Source: Pseudonocardia sediminis (GTDB lineage Bacteria; Actinomycetota; Actinomycetes; Mycobacteriales; Pseudonocardiaceae). Taken from it: a stretch of 64,000 bases of DNA. The stretch spans positions 2,974,001 through 3,038,000 of the forward strand of contig NZ_SHKL01000001.1 of assembly GCF_004217185.1 (NCBI RefSeq), read 5' to 3'. This document shows positions 41,193-50,047 of this stretch, piece by piece. The stretch's first letter is position 1; every line of letters begins with the position of its first letter. The position numbers and the translations under genes are program-made. The notes beneath the pieces are model-generated. The model was not told where the DNA came from. It did not search any database and worked only from the letters and a program-made list of their open reading frames with translations.

Positions 41193-44100
41193 GGCGCGTC
41201 CTGCCTCTCGTGCTCGAGCAGCGGGGCCCACAGCCGGGCGGCGAGCATGCCGAAGCGGGTCGGTTCGGCCCCGGCGCCGGGCTCGTCGCGCAGGATCAGC
41301 GGTGCCTTCGGACCCCGGACGAACACGTGCGCGGCGTCCGAGCTCTCGAACTTCGACCACTCCGCCTCCGCGGTGGCCAGCGCGTTCGCGACGACGACGC
41401 CCTTCGACCGGGCACGCGCGTAGGCCGCCGAGGCATCGGTCGGCAGCGGTAGCGGCTCGCGCAGGCCCTCGGCGCGCAGGGCGACGAGGTCGGCGAGCAG
41501 TCCGCGGGCGCGGCCCGGGTCGACCGGGCCGAGCGTCGACCGGGCGACACCACCGGTCCCGCGCCCGACCGTCACCGCCGTCCACCGGCGGTCCGGGTGC
41601 GCGGCGGTGAGCGCGACCAGCTGCGCCCAGGCCCGGAGGCGGTGCTTGGCCTTGAGCCGGGAGTACTCGACCCGGACGACGGTGTCGCCGTGGATCCCGG
41701 GCACCGTCCCGGACACCTCGACCCCGTCCAGGGCCGTGCCGTCGAGCGACGTCCCGCTCAGCGACACCAGCAGGTCCTGCGATCCGGGCTCCCCGGTCCG
41801 CACGGCGACGGCCGCGGCGACCAGCGGCTCCACGTTCTGCCCGACCTCGGACAGCACACGGGAGCCGATCCCGCCGGGCGGCAGGTCACCGCGCAGCGTC
41901 TCGGCCCGGGCCGCGGTCTGCGGCGGGGCTCCGGCGATCCGGTCGGCGAGCAGCCGGTCGCCGATCTTCCAGGTGTCCAGGCCGTCCAGCTCGACGGGCA
42001 GCGCGTCGTCGGGCTCGGCGTTCTCCTGCGGCGGCAGCACCCGGACGCGCTGGCGCAGGAACGCCCGCACCGGGTGCTCGACGAAGGTCACCAGGTCGTC
42101 CAGCTCGACGGTGCTCCCGAGGTCGGCGCGCTCCAGCGGCTCGGCCGGGAACAGCGGCACCGGTGCGCGGTCCCCGGCGGCGGCCTCGGCCCCGCGCAGA
42201 GCGGCGCGGTCGAAGCTGAACGGGCCGGATGTGAGCAGCGTGCCCGCAACGAAGTTGCGCCGGTCGAACGGCTGCAACGGGTGCCGTGCCCGCAGCGCCT
42301 CCGACGCCGGGAGCTCGGTCCCGTCGGAGGTGACGGTCCCGGTCCGGACGCACGCGTCGACGGCGTCGAAGAGCTCCCCGATCGGCACCGACGGCGGCCG
42401 CTCGGCCCCGGAGCGCTCGTCGGCGCCCGAGCACACCACCACCAGGTGCTCGGTGGCCGAGCCGATCGCATCGAGCAACAGCTGGCGGTCCTCGCCGCGC
42501 GGGTCCCGCTCGCCGACGACCGGGTCGCGGGCCAGCACGTCGTCACCGTCCGGGGCGCCCGCGCGGGGGAACACGCCGTCGTCGCACCCCAGCAGGCAGA
42601 CGACTTTGTGCGGCACCGCGCGCATCGGCACCAGCGTCGCGACCGTCAGCGTCCCCGTCCGGAAGTTCGCCCGGCTCGGGCGCCCGCGCAGGCGCTCGGC
42701 GAGCAGGCCGCGGACGTCGGTGAGGTCCAGGTCGACGGTCCCGGCCTGCGGCCCCGCGGAGTGCAGCACGTCGGAGAGCTCGGACCGCGCCTGCGCGGCC
42801 TGCCAGTCGTCGGACGGCGCGGTGTCGGTGAGCGCGGAGAGGCCTTCGGTCAGCGCGTCGATCCAGCCCGACAGCGGCTGCGGCCCGCTCAGCGCGTCGA
42901 GCGTGGTGCCGAGCCGGTCGACGATCTCGGCGAGCCGACCGACCAGGTCGACGTCGGAGGAGTCCACCTCGTCCAGCGGGAGCGCGGACCCCAGCCAGGC
43001 GGGGGCTCCGGGCGTCTCGGCCATCGTCACCCCGACCAGCATCCGGTCCAGCCCGGATCGCCAGGTGTTCTGCTCGACGCCGTCGAGCTTGTAGGGCCGG
43101 CGGTGCTCGGCGTCGAGCCCCCAGCGCACCCCGGCCGCGGTGACCAGCTCGGAGATGCGCTCCAGGGCGTCGTCGTCGAGCCGGAAGCGGCGCCGGACCG
43201 GTCCGGACGCGATCAGGTCCAGCACCTGGGAGGCGCTCAGCCGCGACCCGGCCAGCTCCAGCAGCGTCGAGACCGTTCCCAGCAGCGGGTTCGCCTGGCG
43301 CAGCGCACGGTCGGCGAGCCGGACCCGCAGCAGGTGTCCCGGGTGGAGCTCGTCGCGCGAGGGCCCGGACTGCGGGTCGCCCACGCCGCCCGCCACCGGG
43401 TCCGGCGCGAGCCCGAACGACGCCGTGATCAGCGGGGCGAACACCTCGATGTCCGGGCACATCACCACGATGTCGCGGGGCTCCAGCTCCGGGTCGGCCG
43501 CGAGCAGTCCGAGCAGGGCCTCGCGCAGCACCTCGACCTGCCGGTCCGGGCCGTGGCAGGAGTGCAGCACGACGCTGCGGTCGGCCCCGTCGAGCAGCGG
43601 CCGGTCGGCGGGCGGCACGGGCGGGGAGTCGTCGCGCAGCGCGTCCTGCAGCCGGCGCAGCAGTGTCGGCGCGGCCGGCGGCGGTTCGCCGGACGGGTGG
43701 TGGGTGTCGCGCACCCCCGGACCGGCGGCGGGCAGCCGCAGCGCCAGCTCGCGGACGTCCCGGCCGAGCGAGCGCAGCAACGGGTTGCGCACCAGCGCGG
43801 CGCTGTCATCGAGGGCACGGGCCGGCGGTTCGCTGTGGCGGTCGGCGCGCACGGCGTCCCACATGACGGGGGAGGGGTGCGGCAGCCAGAGGTGGACGTC
43901 ACGGTGCGCCGAGAGCGCCTCCAGGACCGCCAGGTGCTCGGCGGCGAGCCGGGTCGGCCCGAACAGCGACAGCCGGGCCGGGACCGGGCCGGGGTCGGCG
44001 CCGTCGCGCAGCGCGGTGACCGCGGCGTCGAGCCGTTCCGCCGGACCCGGGACGCCCAGACCCGAGCGCAGCCGCCGCCACAGCTCGGGCTGCCAGGCGA

Positions 44101-44608
44101 GGTCGGCCGGGCCACGGTCGTGGCCCTCCTGCCAGGCCCGCAGCAGCGACGGGCGGTGGGTGGCGTAGCTGCCGAACAGCCCGGCGAGCGCGCGGGCCAG
44201 GGCGTAGCGACGGCCGTGCCCTCCGCGTTCCAGATGCGCGGCCAGGCCGGTGAACCGCCCGTCACCGGAGGCGACGGCGGTGTCGATCAGCTCCAGCAGT
44301 GGCCAGACCGCCCGTCCCGGAGCCCACGGGTCCTGCTCCGGGTCGGTCCCGGTGACGGTGTCGACGACCTCGCCGAGCAGTCCCGCCGGGGCCGGGAACA
44401 GCACGTTCGCACACACCCCGCCGGACCCGGAGCCCGCGCCGAGCCGGTGCGAGAGCCGCTGGGCGAGCCAGCGCTCCACGCCGCGCTCGGGAACGGCCAC
44501 CACCTCGGCGGCGAACGGGTCCTCGGCGGGCCCGGACAGCACGGCGGCCAGCGCGTCCACGAGGGTGTCCGCGCGCTCGGCCCGATGCAGTTCCAGCACG
44601 ACCCGCAC
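41189..44608 (-). CDS. recC: Exodeoxyribonuclease V gamma subunit RecC
   Basis: A 1139-residue RecC: LELHRAERADTLVDALA at the start, ERGVERWLAQRLSHRLG, and later MVALRAVPHKVVCLLGCDDGVFPR-like sequence (MRAVPHKVVCLLGCDDGVFP), a RecC family hallmark. RecC has inactive helicase and nuclease folds, holds the complex together and recognises Chi in other species. Start is GTG at 44608 or 44599; no clear ribosome-binding site is seen. It is the first gene of recCBD. Chi-like sequences cannot be inferred from this window. Confidence 0.94.
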   Translation of the reverse strand: MRVVLELHRAERADTLVDALAAVLSGPAEDPFAAEVVAVPERGVERWLAQRLSHRLGAGSGSGGVCANVLFPAPAGLLGEVVDTVTGTDPEQDPWAPGRAVWPLLELIDTAVASGDGRFTGLAAHLERGGHGRRYALARALAGLFGSYATHRPSLLRAWQEGHDRGPADLAWQPELWRRLRSGLGVPGPAERLDAAVTALRDGADPGPVPARLSLFGPTRLAAEHLAVLEALSAHRDVHLWLPHPSPVMWDAVRADRHSEPPARALDDSAALVRNPLLRSLGRDVRELALRLPAAGPGVRDTHHPSGEPPPAAPTLLRRLQDALRDDSPPVPPADRPLLDGADRSVVLHSCHGPDRQVEVLREALLGLLAADPELEPRDIVVMCPDIEVFAPLITASFGLAPDPVAGGVGDPQSGPSRDELHPGHLLRVRLADRALRQANPLLGTVSTLLELAGSRLSASQVLDLIASGPVRRRFRLDDDALERISELVTAAGVRWGLDAEHRRPYKLDGVEQNTWRSGLDRMLVGVTMAETPGAPAWLGSALPLDEVDSSDVDLVGRLAEIVDRLGTTLDALSGPQPLSGWIDALTEGLSALTDTAPSDDWQAAQARSELSDVLHSAGPQAGTVDLDLTDVRGLLAERLRGRPSRANFRTGTLTVATLVPMRAVPHKVVCLLGCDDGVFPRAGAPDGDDVLARDPVVGERDPRGEDRQLLLDAIGSATEHLVVVCSGADERSGAERPPSVPIGELFDAVDACVRTGTVTSDGTELPASEALRARHPLQPFDRRNFVAGTLLTSGPFSFDRAALRGAEAAAGDRAPVPLFPAEPLERADLGSTVELDDLVTFVEHPVRAFLRQRVRVLPPQENAEPDDALPVELDGLDTWKIGDRLLADRIAGAPPQTAARAETLRGDLPPGGIGSRVLSEVGQNVEPLVAAAVAVRTGEPGSQDLLVSLSGTSLDGTALDGVEVSGTVPGIHGDTVVRVEYSRLKAKHRLRAWAQLVALTAAHPDRRWTAVTVGRGTGGVARSTLGPVDPGRARGLLADLVALRAEGLREPLPLPTDASAAYARARSKGVVVANALATAEAEWSKFESSDAAHVFVRGPKAPLILRDEPGAGAEPTRFGMLAARLWAPLLEHERQDAP

Positions 44609-44670
44609 GCTATCGGCGCCCCCCGACAGAACCGGGGCGCCCCGCCCGCTCCCGGCCACCGGCCGGTGTG

Positions 44671-44715
44671 CTCAGGGAGCTTTCGTGCCGCGCCGCCGCA
44701 CGAAAGGGCCGTGAG
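44671..44715 (-). terminator. Hairpin after the zinc-ribbon SDR gene
   Basis: CTTTCGTGC at 44680 and GCACGAAAG at 44698 form a perfect 9-bp inner stem with a 9-base GC-rich loop, and the flanks extend it to 18-base arms with three mismatches. It begins two bases after the SDR stop codon and ends 62 bp before recC, so it probably terminates the SDR transcript and insulates recCBD. Confidence 0.6.
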
Positions 44716-44717
44716 TA

Positions 44718-46181
44718 CTACCAGGAGCCGGGGACGTAGTCCTTGAGGAACACCCCGTGCAGGTCCTCGCCCGCCTCGCCGGCGACGATCGGGTGGTAGA
44801 CCCGCGCGGCGCCGTCGGAGAGGTCGAGCGGGGCGTGGAAGCCCTCCTGCGCCAGGCGCAGCTTCATCGCGTGCGGGCGCTCGTCGGTGATCCAGCCGGT
44901 GTCCACGGCGGTCATCAGGATCGCGTCGGCGTCGAACATCTCCTGCGAGCTGGTGCGGGTGAGCATGTTCAGCGCGGCCTTGGACATGTTCGTGTGCGGG
45001 TGCCCCGGGCCCTTGTAGCCGCGGCCGAACACGCCCTCCATCGCGGACACGTTCACCACGTACTTGCGCCGCGCCGTCGACGCCGCCATCGCCGTGCGCA
45101 GGCGGCTGATCAGGATGAACGGCGCCGTCTGGTTGCACAGCTGCACCTCGAGCAGCTCGAGCGGGTCCACGTGCTCGACGTGGTCGACCCAGCTGTTCGC
45201 GACGGCGGTGTCGGGCAGCAGCCCGCCCGCGTCGACGGCGGTGCCCGCGGCGATCCGCTCCGGCGACGCGCTCCGGGCCGTCGTGGCCAGCGACGCGAGG
45301 TCGGCCGCGTCGGCGGCGTCCAGCACCCCGGTCAGCGCCGCCGGGTGCAGGCGCGCAGCGGCGGAGAACGTGACCATCTCCGGCAGCGGCCCGGACGGCA
45401 GTGGAGCCCGCTCGGCCTCGTCGAGGGCGGAGTACGAGCCGGGGGAGCGGCGCACGGTCTGGGCGGCGTTGTTGACCAGGATGTCCAGCGGCCCCTGCGC
45501 CGCGACGTCCTCGGCGAGCGCCACCACCTGCCCGGGGTCGCGCAGGTCCACCCCGAGGATGCGCAGGCGGTGCAGCCAGTCGGCGCTGTCCGGCAGGGAC
45601 GCGAACCGGCGTGCCGCGTCGCGCGGGAAGCGGGTGGTGATCGTGGTGTGCGCGCCGTCGCGCAGCAGCCGCAGCGCGATGTACATGCCGATCTTGGCGC
45701 GGCCGCCGGTGAGCAGCGCGCGCCTGCCGGTCAGGTCGGTGCGGGCGTCGCGGTGGCGGTGGTTCGTCGCGGCGCAGCTCGGGCAGAGCTGGTGGTAGAA
45801 CGCGTCGACGACGGTGAAGCGCTGCTTGCAGACGTAGCAGCCGCGGGCGACGCGCAGGACCCCGGCGGTCGCGCCGGGCGCGGTCGACACCAGGGGGATC
45901 CCGGCGGTCTCGTCGTCGATCCGGCCGGTCGCCCCGGTCGCCGTCGCCGCGGTGACGGCGGCGTCGTTCTCGACGATCTCGCGGCGCTTGTCGGCGCGGC
46001 GGCGCAGCTTGAGCGACTTCCAGATCCCGGCCGTGGCCCGGCGCACCGCGACCGCGTCCGGGTGCTCGGTCGGCAGCGTGTCCACCTGGGCCAGCACGCG
46101 TAGGCAGGTCTGCAGGTCCTCGGGGTCGATCCCGGAGAGCGGGCTCGCGGCGGGCCGGGTCGACGGCTCGGTGGCGGTCAC
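44718..46181 (-). CDS. SDR oxidoreductase with N-terminal zinc-ribbon domain
   Basis: A 487-residue protein much longer than a normal SDR. Residues 1-100 are helical and charged. A four-Cys zinc ribbon follows (CYVC at 115-118, CPSC at 133-136), then a Rossmann SDR domain with LLTGGRAKIGMYIALRLL and ILVNNAAQ. The usual YxxxK active site is not obvious; NVSAMEGVFG followed by HPHTNMSKAALNML has Asn in place of the Tyr (NMSK). The start is GTG at 46181 behind AGGAG. Substrate and role are unknown; the Cys set and the missing Tyr set it apart. Confidence 0.75.
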   Translation of the reverse strand: MTATEPSTRPAASPLSGIDPEDLQTCLRVLAQVDTLPTEHPDAVAVRRATAGIWKSLKLRRRADKRREIVENDAAVTAATATGATGRIDDETAGIPLVSTAPGATAGVLRVARGCYVCKQRFTVVDAFYHQLCPSCAATNHRHRDARTDLTGRRALLTGGRAKIGMYIALRLLRDGAHTTITTRFPRDAARRFASLPDSADWLHRLRILGVDLRDPGQVVALAEDVAAQGPLDILVNNAAQTVRRSPGSYSALDEAERAPLPSGPLPEMVTFSAAARLHPAALTGVLDAADAADLASLATTARSASPERIAAGTAVDAGGLLPDTAVANSWVDHVEHVDPLELLEVQLCNQTAPFILISRLRTAMAASTARRKYVVNVSAMEGVFGRGYKGPGHPHTNMSKAALNMLTRTSSQEMFDADAILMTAVDTGWITDERPHAMKLRLAQEGFHAPLDLSDGAARVYHPIVAGEAGEDLHGVFLKDYVPGSW

Positions 46182-46235
46182 CGTGCGCTCCTGAGGGGTC
46201 TGGTCAGAAAGGACCCGTCGAGTGTACGGGGGCGC

Positions 46236-46883
46236 TCAGGCCGCCAGACCGACCCCGACCTCGTCGGCCAGCTCGCCGAGCACGGCGATGTTCAGCTCGA
46301 ACGCGTGCACCGCCTCGGCGGCGACGCGGGCGCGGGCGACCTCGTCCCACGGCGCGGCGTCGAGCAGCGCGCGGTAGCGGACGCGGAACTTCGACGGGCT
46401 GCCCAGCGTCGCGAAGTCGTAGAACAGCGCGCCGGGACCGGTGATGCCGTAGGTGCGGTCCAGCAGCTTCCCGACCATCTGCCCACCGGCCAGGTCGCCG
46501 AGGTAGCGGGTGTAGTGGTGGGCCACGAACAGCTGCGGGTCTCCGGCGGCCGTGCGCAACCGATCCACGTAGGCGTGCGTCGCGGGCAGGATCCGCGGGA
46601 TGCCGCTGTCGAGCGCGTCGAGGTCGGCGTGCAGGCCGGGCAGGCGTCGCAGCTCGTCGATCACGAACGGGCCGGCCACCGGGTCGTCGGCCAGGGCGTC
46701 CGAGGCGGCCTCCAGGGCGCCGTAGATCGCGCCGTACTGCTCGGCGAGGAGCGTGTAGCCGTCGAGCGGGAGGTGCCCGCCCAGCAGGGCGGCCATGTAG
46801 GTCGAATGATGCGCCCGCTCGTGGACGTCCATCGTGGCCTGGCGCAGGCTGGTCGACAGCGGAACGGTCCCGGTACCCGTCAC
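46236..46883 (-). CDS. Biliverdin-producing heme oxygenase
   Basis: A 215-residue heme oxygenase of the HmuO/HO-1 type. The proximal heme ligand is His21 in VHERAHHSTYM, and the distal helix GDLAGGQMVGKLL carries the two flexible glycines over heme. It opens heme to biliverdin, CO and iron, usually to gain iron from host or environmental heme. The GTG start has GAGGGAG upstream. Both a TetR-type operator and an iron-box-like palindrome lie in its 67-bp upstream gap. Confidence 0.92.
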   Translation of the reverse strand: MTGTGTVPLSTSLRQATMDVHERAHHSTYMAALLGGHLPLDGYTLLAEQYGAIYGALEAASDALADDPVAGPFVIDELRRLPGLHADLDALDSGIPRILPATHAYVDRLRTAAGDPQLFVAHHYTRYLGDLAGGQMVGKLLDRTYGITGPGALFYDFATLGSPSKFRVRYRALLDAAPWDEVARARVAAEAVHAFELNIAVLGELADEVGVGLAA

Positions 46884-46904
46884 GTGAGCTCCCTCGCCGA
46901 TCGT

Positions 46905-46921
46905 TCTGACACGGTGTCAGA
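46905..46921 (-). promoter_or_regulatory. 17-bp perfect palindrome, TetR-type operator upstream of heme oxygenase
   Basis: TCTGACACGGTGTCAGA is a perfect inverted repeat (8-base arms around one base), 22 bp before the heme oxygenase start. The half-site spacing fits a TetR-family dimer, and a TetR gene ends 30 bp away on the same strand, so that protein is the likely binder. Confidence 0.6.
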
Positions 46922-46943
46922 TCGAGGCTAGGGCACCCTCGTC

Positions 46944-46962
46944 GGTAAGGCTAGCCTTTACC
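46944..46962 (-). promoter_or_regulatory. Iron-box-like palindrome (IdeR/DtxR type)
   Basis: GGTAAGGCTAGCCTTTACC is a near-perfect inverted repeat around AGGCTAGCCT. It resembles the DtxR/IdeR consensus TTAGGTTAGGCTAACCTAA in its centre, as expected for a heme-iron acquisition gene. It overlaps the TAG stop of the upstream tetR gene, so its match to that stop is partly forced by coding sequence. Confidence 0.45.
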
Positions 46963-47556
46963 GGGCTCCGTGGACACCATCCGGCGCACGATCCCGACCG
47001 CGGACTCGATCGATGCCGGCAGCTCGTCGGCAGGCACATCCACGATCTGGCGGGCCGAGAGCGCCGAGGCCACCATCGCGACCAGGACGTCCGGATCCCG
47101 ACCGGCCATCTTACCGGCGGCGATACCGTCGGCGACGATCGCGGTCAGGCGTCCGGTGATCGGGTCGGCGTGCGCGGCGATCCGCCGGTAGGCCGACGGG
47201 TCCAGCGCCCCGGCCAGGGCCTGCCCGGGCGGCAGGTGGAACTCGGCGAGGCGCTGCAGCTGCATCCGGGCGAACACGGCCAGGCGCTCGGTGGGTGACC
47301 CGGCGGCCTGCAGCCCGGCGTCGAGGTCGGTGACGTAGCGCTCCGCCTCGTGCTCGACGAACGCGACCAGCAGCGACTGGCGGTCCGGGAAGTGGTTGTA
47401 GATCGACGAGCGCCCGACGCCGGCGTCGGCGGCGATCCCGGACAGCGTCACGGAGGCGAAGCCGCGTTCGTAGAGCTGTTCGCGCAGGGCGGCGAAGACC
47501 CGCGCGCGCACCTCACCGCGGTGGGCGACGAGCGAACCACCGATCACCTTCGGCAC
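46951..47556 (-). CDS. TetR-family regulator, likely of heme oxygenase
   Basis: A 201-residue protein: N-terminal helix-turn-helix (residues about 25-70, VTLSGIAADAGVGRSSIYNH ending FPDR) and a helical ligand domain. It is upstream of heme oxygenase on the same strand with 67 bp between them. The perfect palindrome in that gap is its probable operator, giving control of heme oxygenase and perhaps readthrough from its own transcript. The effector is unknown. Confidence 0.85.
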   Translation of the reverse strand: MPKVIGGSLVAHRGEVRARVFAALREQLYERGFASVTLSGIAADAGVGRSSIYNHFPDRQSLLVAFVEHEAERYVTDLDAGLQAAGSPTERLAVFARMQLQRLAEFHLPPGQALAGALDPSAYRRIAAHADPITGRLTAIVADGIAAGKMAGRDPDVLVAMVASALSARQIVDVPADELPASIESAVGIVRRMVSTEPGKG

Positions 47557-47637
47557 GGGTGCACCTCCTCGTCGTCGCGGGTGGACGCCCAGATTAGCGC
47601 CGTGGCGCGACGACGAGGAGCCGTGCGGTTGGAGCGG

Positions 47638-48123
47638 TCAGAGCTTCTCGAGCACCGACTCCACGCCGCTGACGGTCACGTTCGTCGGGACGTCCTCGAC
47701 ACCGATCTCCGTGACGACGCCGTCCTTGATGATCGCGGCGTAGCGCTGCGAGCGGGTGCCCAGGCCGAAGCCGGAACCGTCGAGCTCCAGGCCGGCGGCC
47801 TTGGCGAAGTCGGCGTTGCCGTCGGCGAGCATCAGGACCGTGTCACCGGTCTCGCGGGCCTCGCCCCAGGCGTTCATGACGAACGCGTCGTTGACGGCGA
47901 TGCAGGCGACGGTGTCGACGCCCTTGGCCTTGAGGTCGTCGGCGCGCAGCACGTAGCCGGGCAGGTGGTTGTCCGAGCATGCCGGGGTGAAGGCTCCGGG
48001 CACGCCGAACAGCACGACGGTGCCGCTGCCGAGCACCGAGCTGCTCTGGACGGGCGTCGGGCCGTCCGCGGTCATGGTCATGAGGGTGACGTCGGGGATG
48101 GTGTCACCGGCGGAGAGGGCCAC
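47638..48123 (-). CDS. Atypical 2-Cys peroxiredoxin (Prx5 family)
   Basis: A 161-residue peroxiredoxin: LSAGDTIPDVTLM, then the peroxidatic site FGVPGAFTPACSDNHLPGY with Cys49, and the Prx5 segment FVMNAWGEAR. No clear resolving Cys is found at the usual C-terminal place, so it may use an outside thiol. It reduces peroxides in the cytoplasm. The GTG start at 48123 has AGGAG upstream. It lies 81 bp downstream of the TetR gene start, reading the same way, and is divergent from fmdB. Confidence 0.9.
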   Translation of the reverse strand: MALSAGDTIPDVTLMTMTADGPTPVQSSSVLGSGTVVLFGVPGAFTPACSDNHLPGYVLRADDLKAKGVDTVACIAVNDAFVMNAWGEARETGDTVLMLADGNADFAKAAGLELDGSGFGLGTRSQRYAAIIKDGVVTEIGVEDVPTNVTVSGVESVLEKL

Positions 48124-48316
48124 GTGAGCTCCTGGTTCGGGAGGTACCTCGGGTGGATGAAGATCTGCGCGGAGCGTAGACCCCGTTCGGCCGTACCGCG
48201 CCCCTCGCCCCGGTCCACAGGGGAGCATCTGCCCGCCCCCGGCACCGGCGAACGGCCGATCGACCTGCACCGCATCGAGTGCCACCATCGGTCTTCCCAC
48301 GACGCGGAGGCGGCCC

Positions 48317-48601
48317 ATGGCGACCTACCGGTACCGCTGCGAGACCGACGGCCCGCGTGACGTGGTCCGCCCGATCGGCACCGCCGAGGGCACACTGGAC
48401 TGCCCGGAGTGCGGCGTCGCGATGCCGCGGGTGTTCGCGGTACCGATGCTCGCTCTCGGCTCCTCCTCGGCGCGGTCGCTGATCGAGCGCACCGAACGCT
48501 CCCGGGAACGTCCGGACGTCGTGTCCGCACCTCCTCCCGCGGCGCGTCGGGGACCCGCTCCGTCGACGAACCCGGCGTGGTCGCGCCTGCCCCGCCCCTG
48601 A
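48317..48601 (+). CDS. fmdB: FmdB-type zinc-ribbon protein
   Basis: A 94-residue protein that starts MATYRYRCETDGPRDVV and carries a CPEC pair (LDCPECGVAMPRVF) typical of FmdB. The usual four-Cys ribbon is reduced: the N-terminal pair CxxC is one Cys short (RYRCETDG), so zinc binding may be weak. The C-terminal half is disordered and Pro/Arg/Ser-rich. FmdB accompanies formamidase and is thought to regulate or assist it. It precedes fmdA by 47 bp. Confidence 0.85.
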   Translation: MATYRYRCETDGPRDVVRPIGTAEGTLDCPECGVAMPRVFAVPMLALGSSSARSLIERTERSRERPDVVSAPPPAARRGPAPSTNPAWSRLPRP

Positions 48602-48648
48602 ACCGCACGTCCGCACCCCGCTCCGCCGAGAAGGAAGGACACACCGTC

Positions 48649-49902
48649 GTGCCCGAGCTCGTGTTCCCCCTGGACTCCACGAAGACCTTCACCGACCAGC
48701 GGATCGTCGGTCACAACCGATGGCATCCGGACGTCCCGGCCCAGGTGCACGTCAAGCCGGGCGACTCGTTCCGGGTGCACTGCCGGGAGTGGTTCGACGG
48801 CGCCATCCACAACGACGACTCCGCCGAGGACATCCTCAACGCCCCGCTGAACGGCGTGCACGTGCTGTCCGGGCCGATCGCCGTCGAGGGCGTGAAGCCC
48901 GGTGACCTGCTGGTCGTCGACATCCTCGACGTCGGCCCGATCCCGCAGGAGGACTCCGGCCCACTGGCCGGGCAGGGCTGGGGCTACACCGGGGTGTTCG
49001 CGACCGAGAACGGCGGCGGGTTCCTGACCGAGCAGTTCCCGGACGCCTACAAGGTGATCTGGGACTTCACCGGCGGCACCGCGACGTCGCGGCACGTGCC
49101 GGGGGTGTCGTTCACCGGGATCGTGCATCCCGGACTGATGGGCACCGCGCCGTCGGCCGACCTGCTCAGCCGCTGGAACGCCCGCGAGCAGGCGCTGATC
49201 GACACCGACCCGCAACGGGTCCCGCCGCTCGCCCTACCCCCGCTGGCCGACTCCGCGATCCTCGGGTCGCTGACCGGCGCCGACTTCGACCGGGCCGCGG
49301 CGGAGGCCGCCCGCACCGCCCCGCCGCGGGAGAACGGCGGCAACCAGGACATCAAGAACCTGACGAAGGGGACCCGGATCTTCTACCCCGTCTTCGTCGA
49401 CGGGGCGAACCTCTCGGTCGGCGACCTGCACTTCTCCCAGGGCGACGGCGAGATCACCTTCTGCGGCGCGATCGAGATGGGCGGGTTCATCGACCTGCAC
49501 GTCGACGTCATCCGCGGCGGGATGGACACCTACGGCGTCGGTGAGAACGCGATCTTCATGCCGGGCAACACCGACCCGCAGTACAGCCAGTGGCTCGCGT
49601 TCTCCGGCACGTCGGTGACCCTGGACGGTGAGCAGCGCTACCTCGACTCGCACCTGTCCTACCAGCGCGCCTGCCTGCACGCGATCGACTACCTGACCGC
49701 GTTCGGCTACAGCCCGATCCAGGCGTACATGATCCTGGGCGCCGCCCCGATCGAGGGCCGACTCTCCGGCGTCGTCGACATCCCGAACAGCTGCTCCACG
49801 GTCTACATCCCCACCGCGATCTTCGACTTCGACGTCCGCCCCGGCCCGAACGGCCCGCACAAGATCGACCCCGGCCAGGGCGTCCCGAAGGCGAGCTTCT
49901 GA
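48649..49902 (+). CDS. fmdA: Formamidase (acetamidase/formamidase family)
   Basis: The 417-residue product matches FmdA through its length: FPLDSTKTFTDQRIVGHNRWHPDVP, VHCREWFDGAIHNDDS, GYTGVFATENGGGFL, and the C-terminal YLTAFGYSPIQAYMILGAAP. It hydrolyses formamide to formate and ammonia, or acetamide-like substrates. The GTG at 48649 is preceded by AAGGAAGG. The gene order fmdB-fmdA lets the two be made together. An ABC or urea/amide transporter is not present in the window. Confidence 0.9.
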   Translation: MPELVFPLDSTKTFTDQRIVGHNRWHPDVPAQVHVKPGDSFRVHCREWFDGAIHNDDSAEDILNAPLNGVHVLSGPIAVEGVKPGDLLVVDILDVGPIPQEDSGPLAGQGWGYTGVFATENGGGFLTEQFPDAYKVIWDFTGGTATSRHVPGVSFTGIVHPGLMGTAPSADLLSRWNAREQALIDTDPQRVPPLALPPLADSAILGSLTGADFDRAAAEAARTAPPRENGGNQDIKNLTKGTRIFYPVFVDGANLSVGDLHFSQGDGEITFCGAIEMGGFIDLHVDVIRGGMDTYGVGENAIFMPGNTDPQYSQWLAFSGTSVTLDGEQRYLDSHLSYQRACLHAIDYLTAFGYSPIQAYMILGAAPIEGRLSGVVDIPNSCSTVYIPTAIFDFDVRPGPNGPHKIDPGQGVPKASF

Positions 49903-49908
49903 CCTATC

Positions 49909-49972
49909 TCGCACCGGAAACCGTGGCCTCGCACGCGATACGTCACGTGCGAGGCCACGGTTTCGCGTGCGA
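49909..49972. repeat. 64-bp hairpin element, left copy
   Basis: The inner stem GAAACCGTGGCCTCGCAC (49917-49934) pairs perfectly with 49947-49964 around a 12-base loop, and TCGCAC/GTGCGA (49909 and 49967) add an outer stem after a 2-base internal loop. It is 6 bp after the fmdA stop and could terminate it. A sister copy lies at 51079-51142 with two compensatory stem changes. Confidence 0.85.
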
Positions 49973-50047
49973 CGACCGATATGCGACCGCGAACGAGACC
50001 GGAGGATCGGGCACGGGTGCGCCGGGGCGGGTGGTGGGGTGCCGGGC

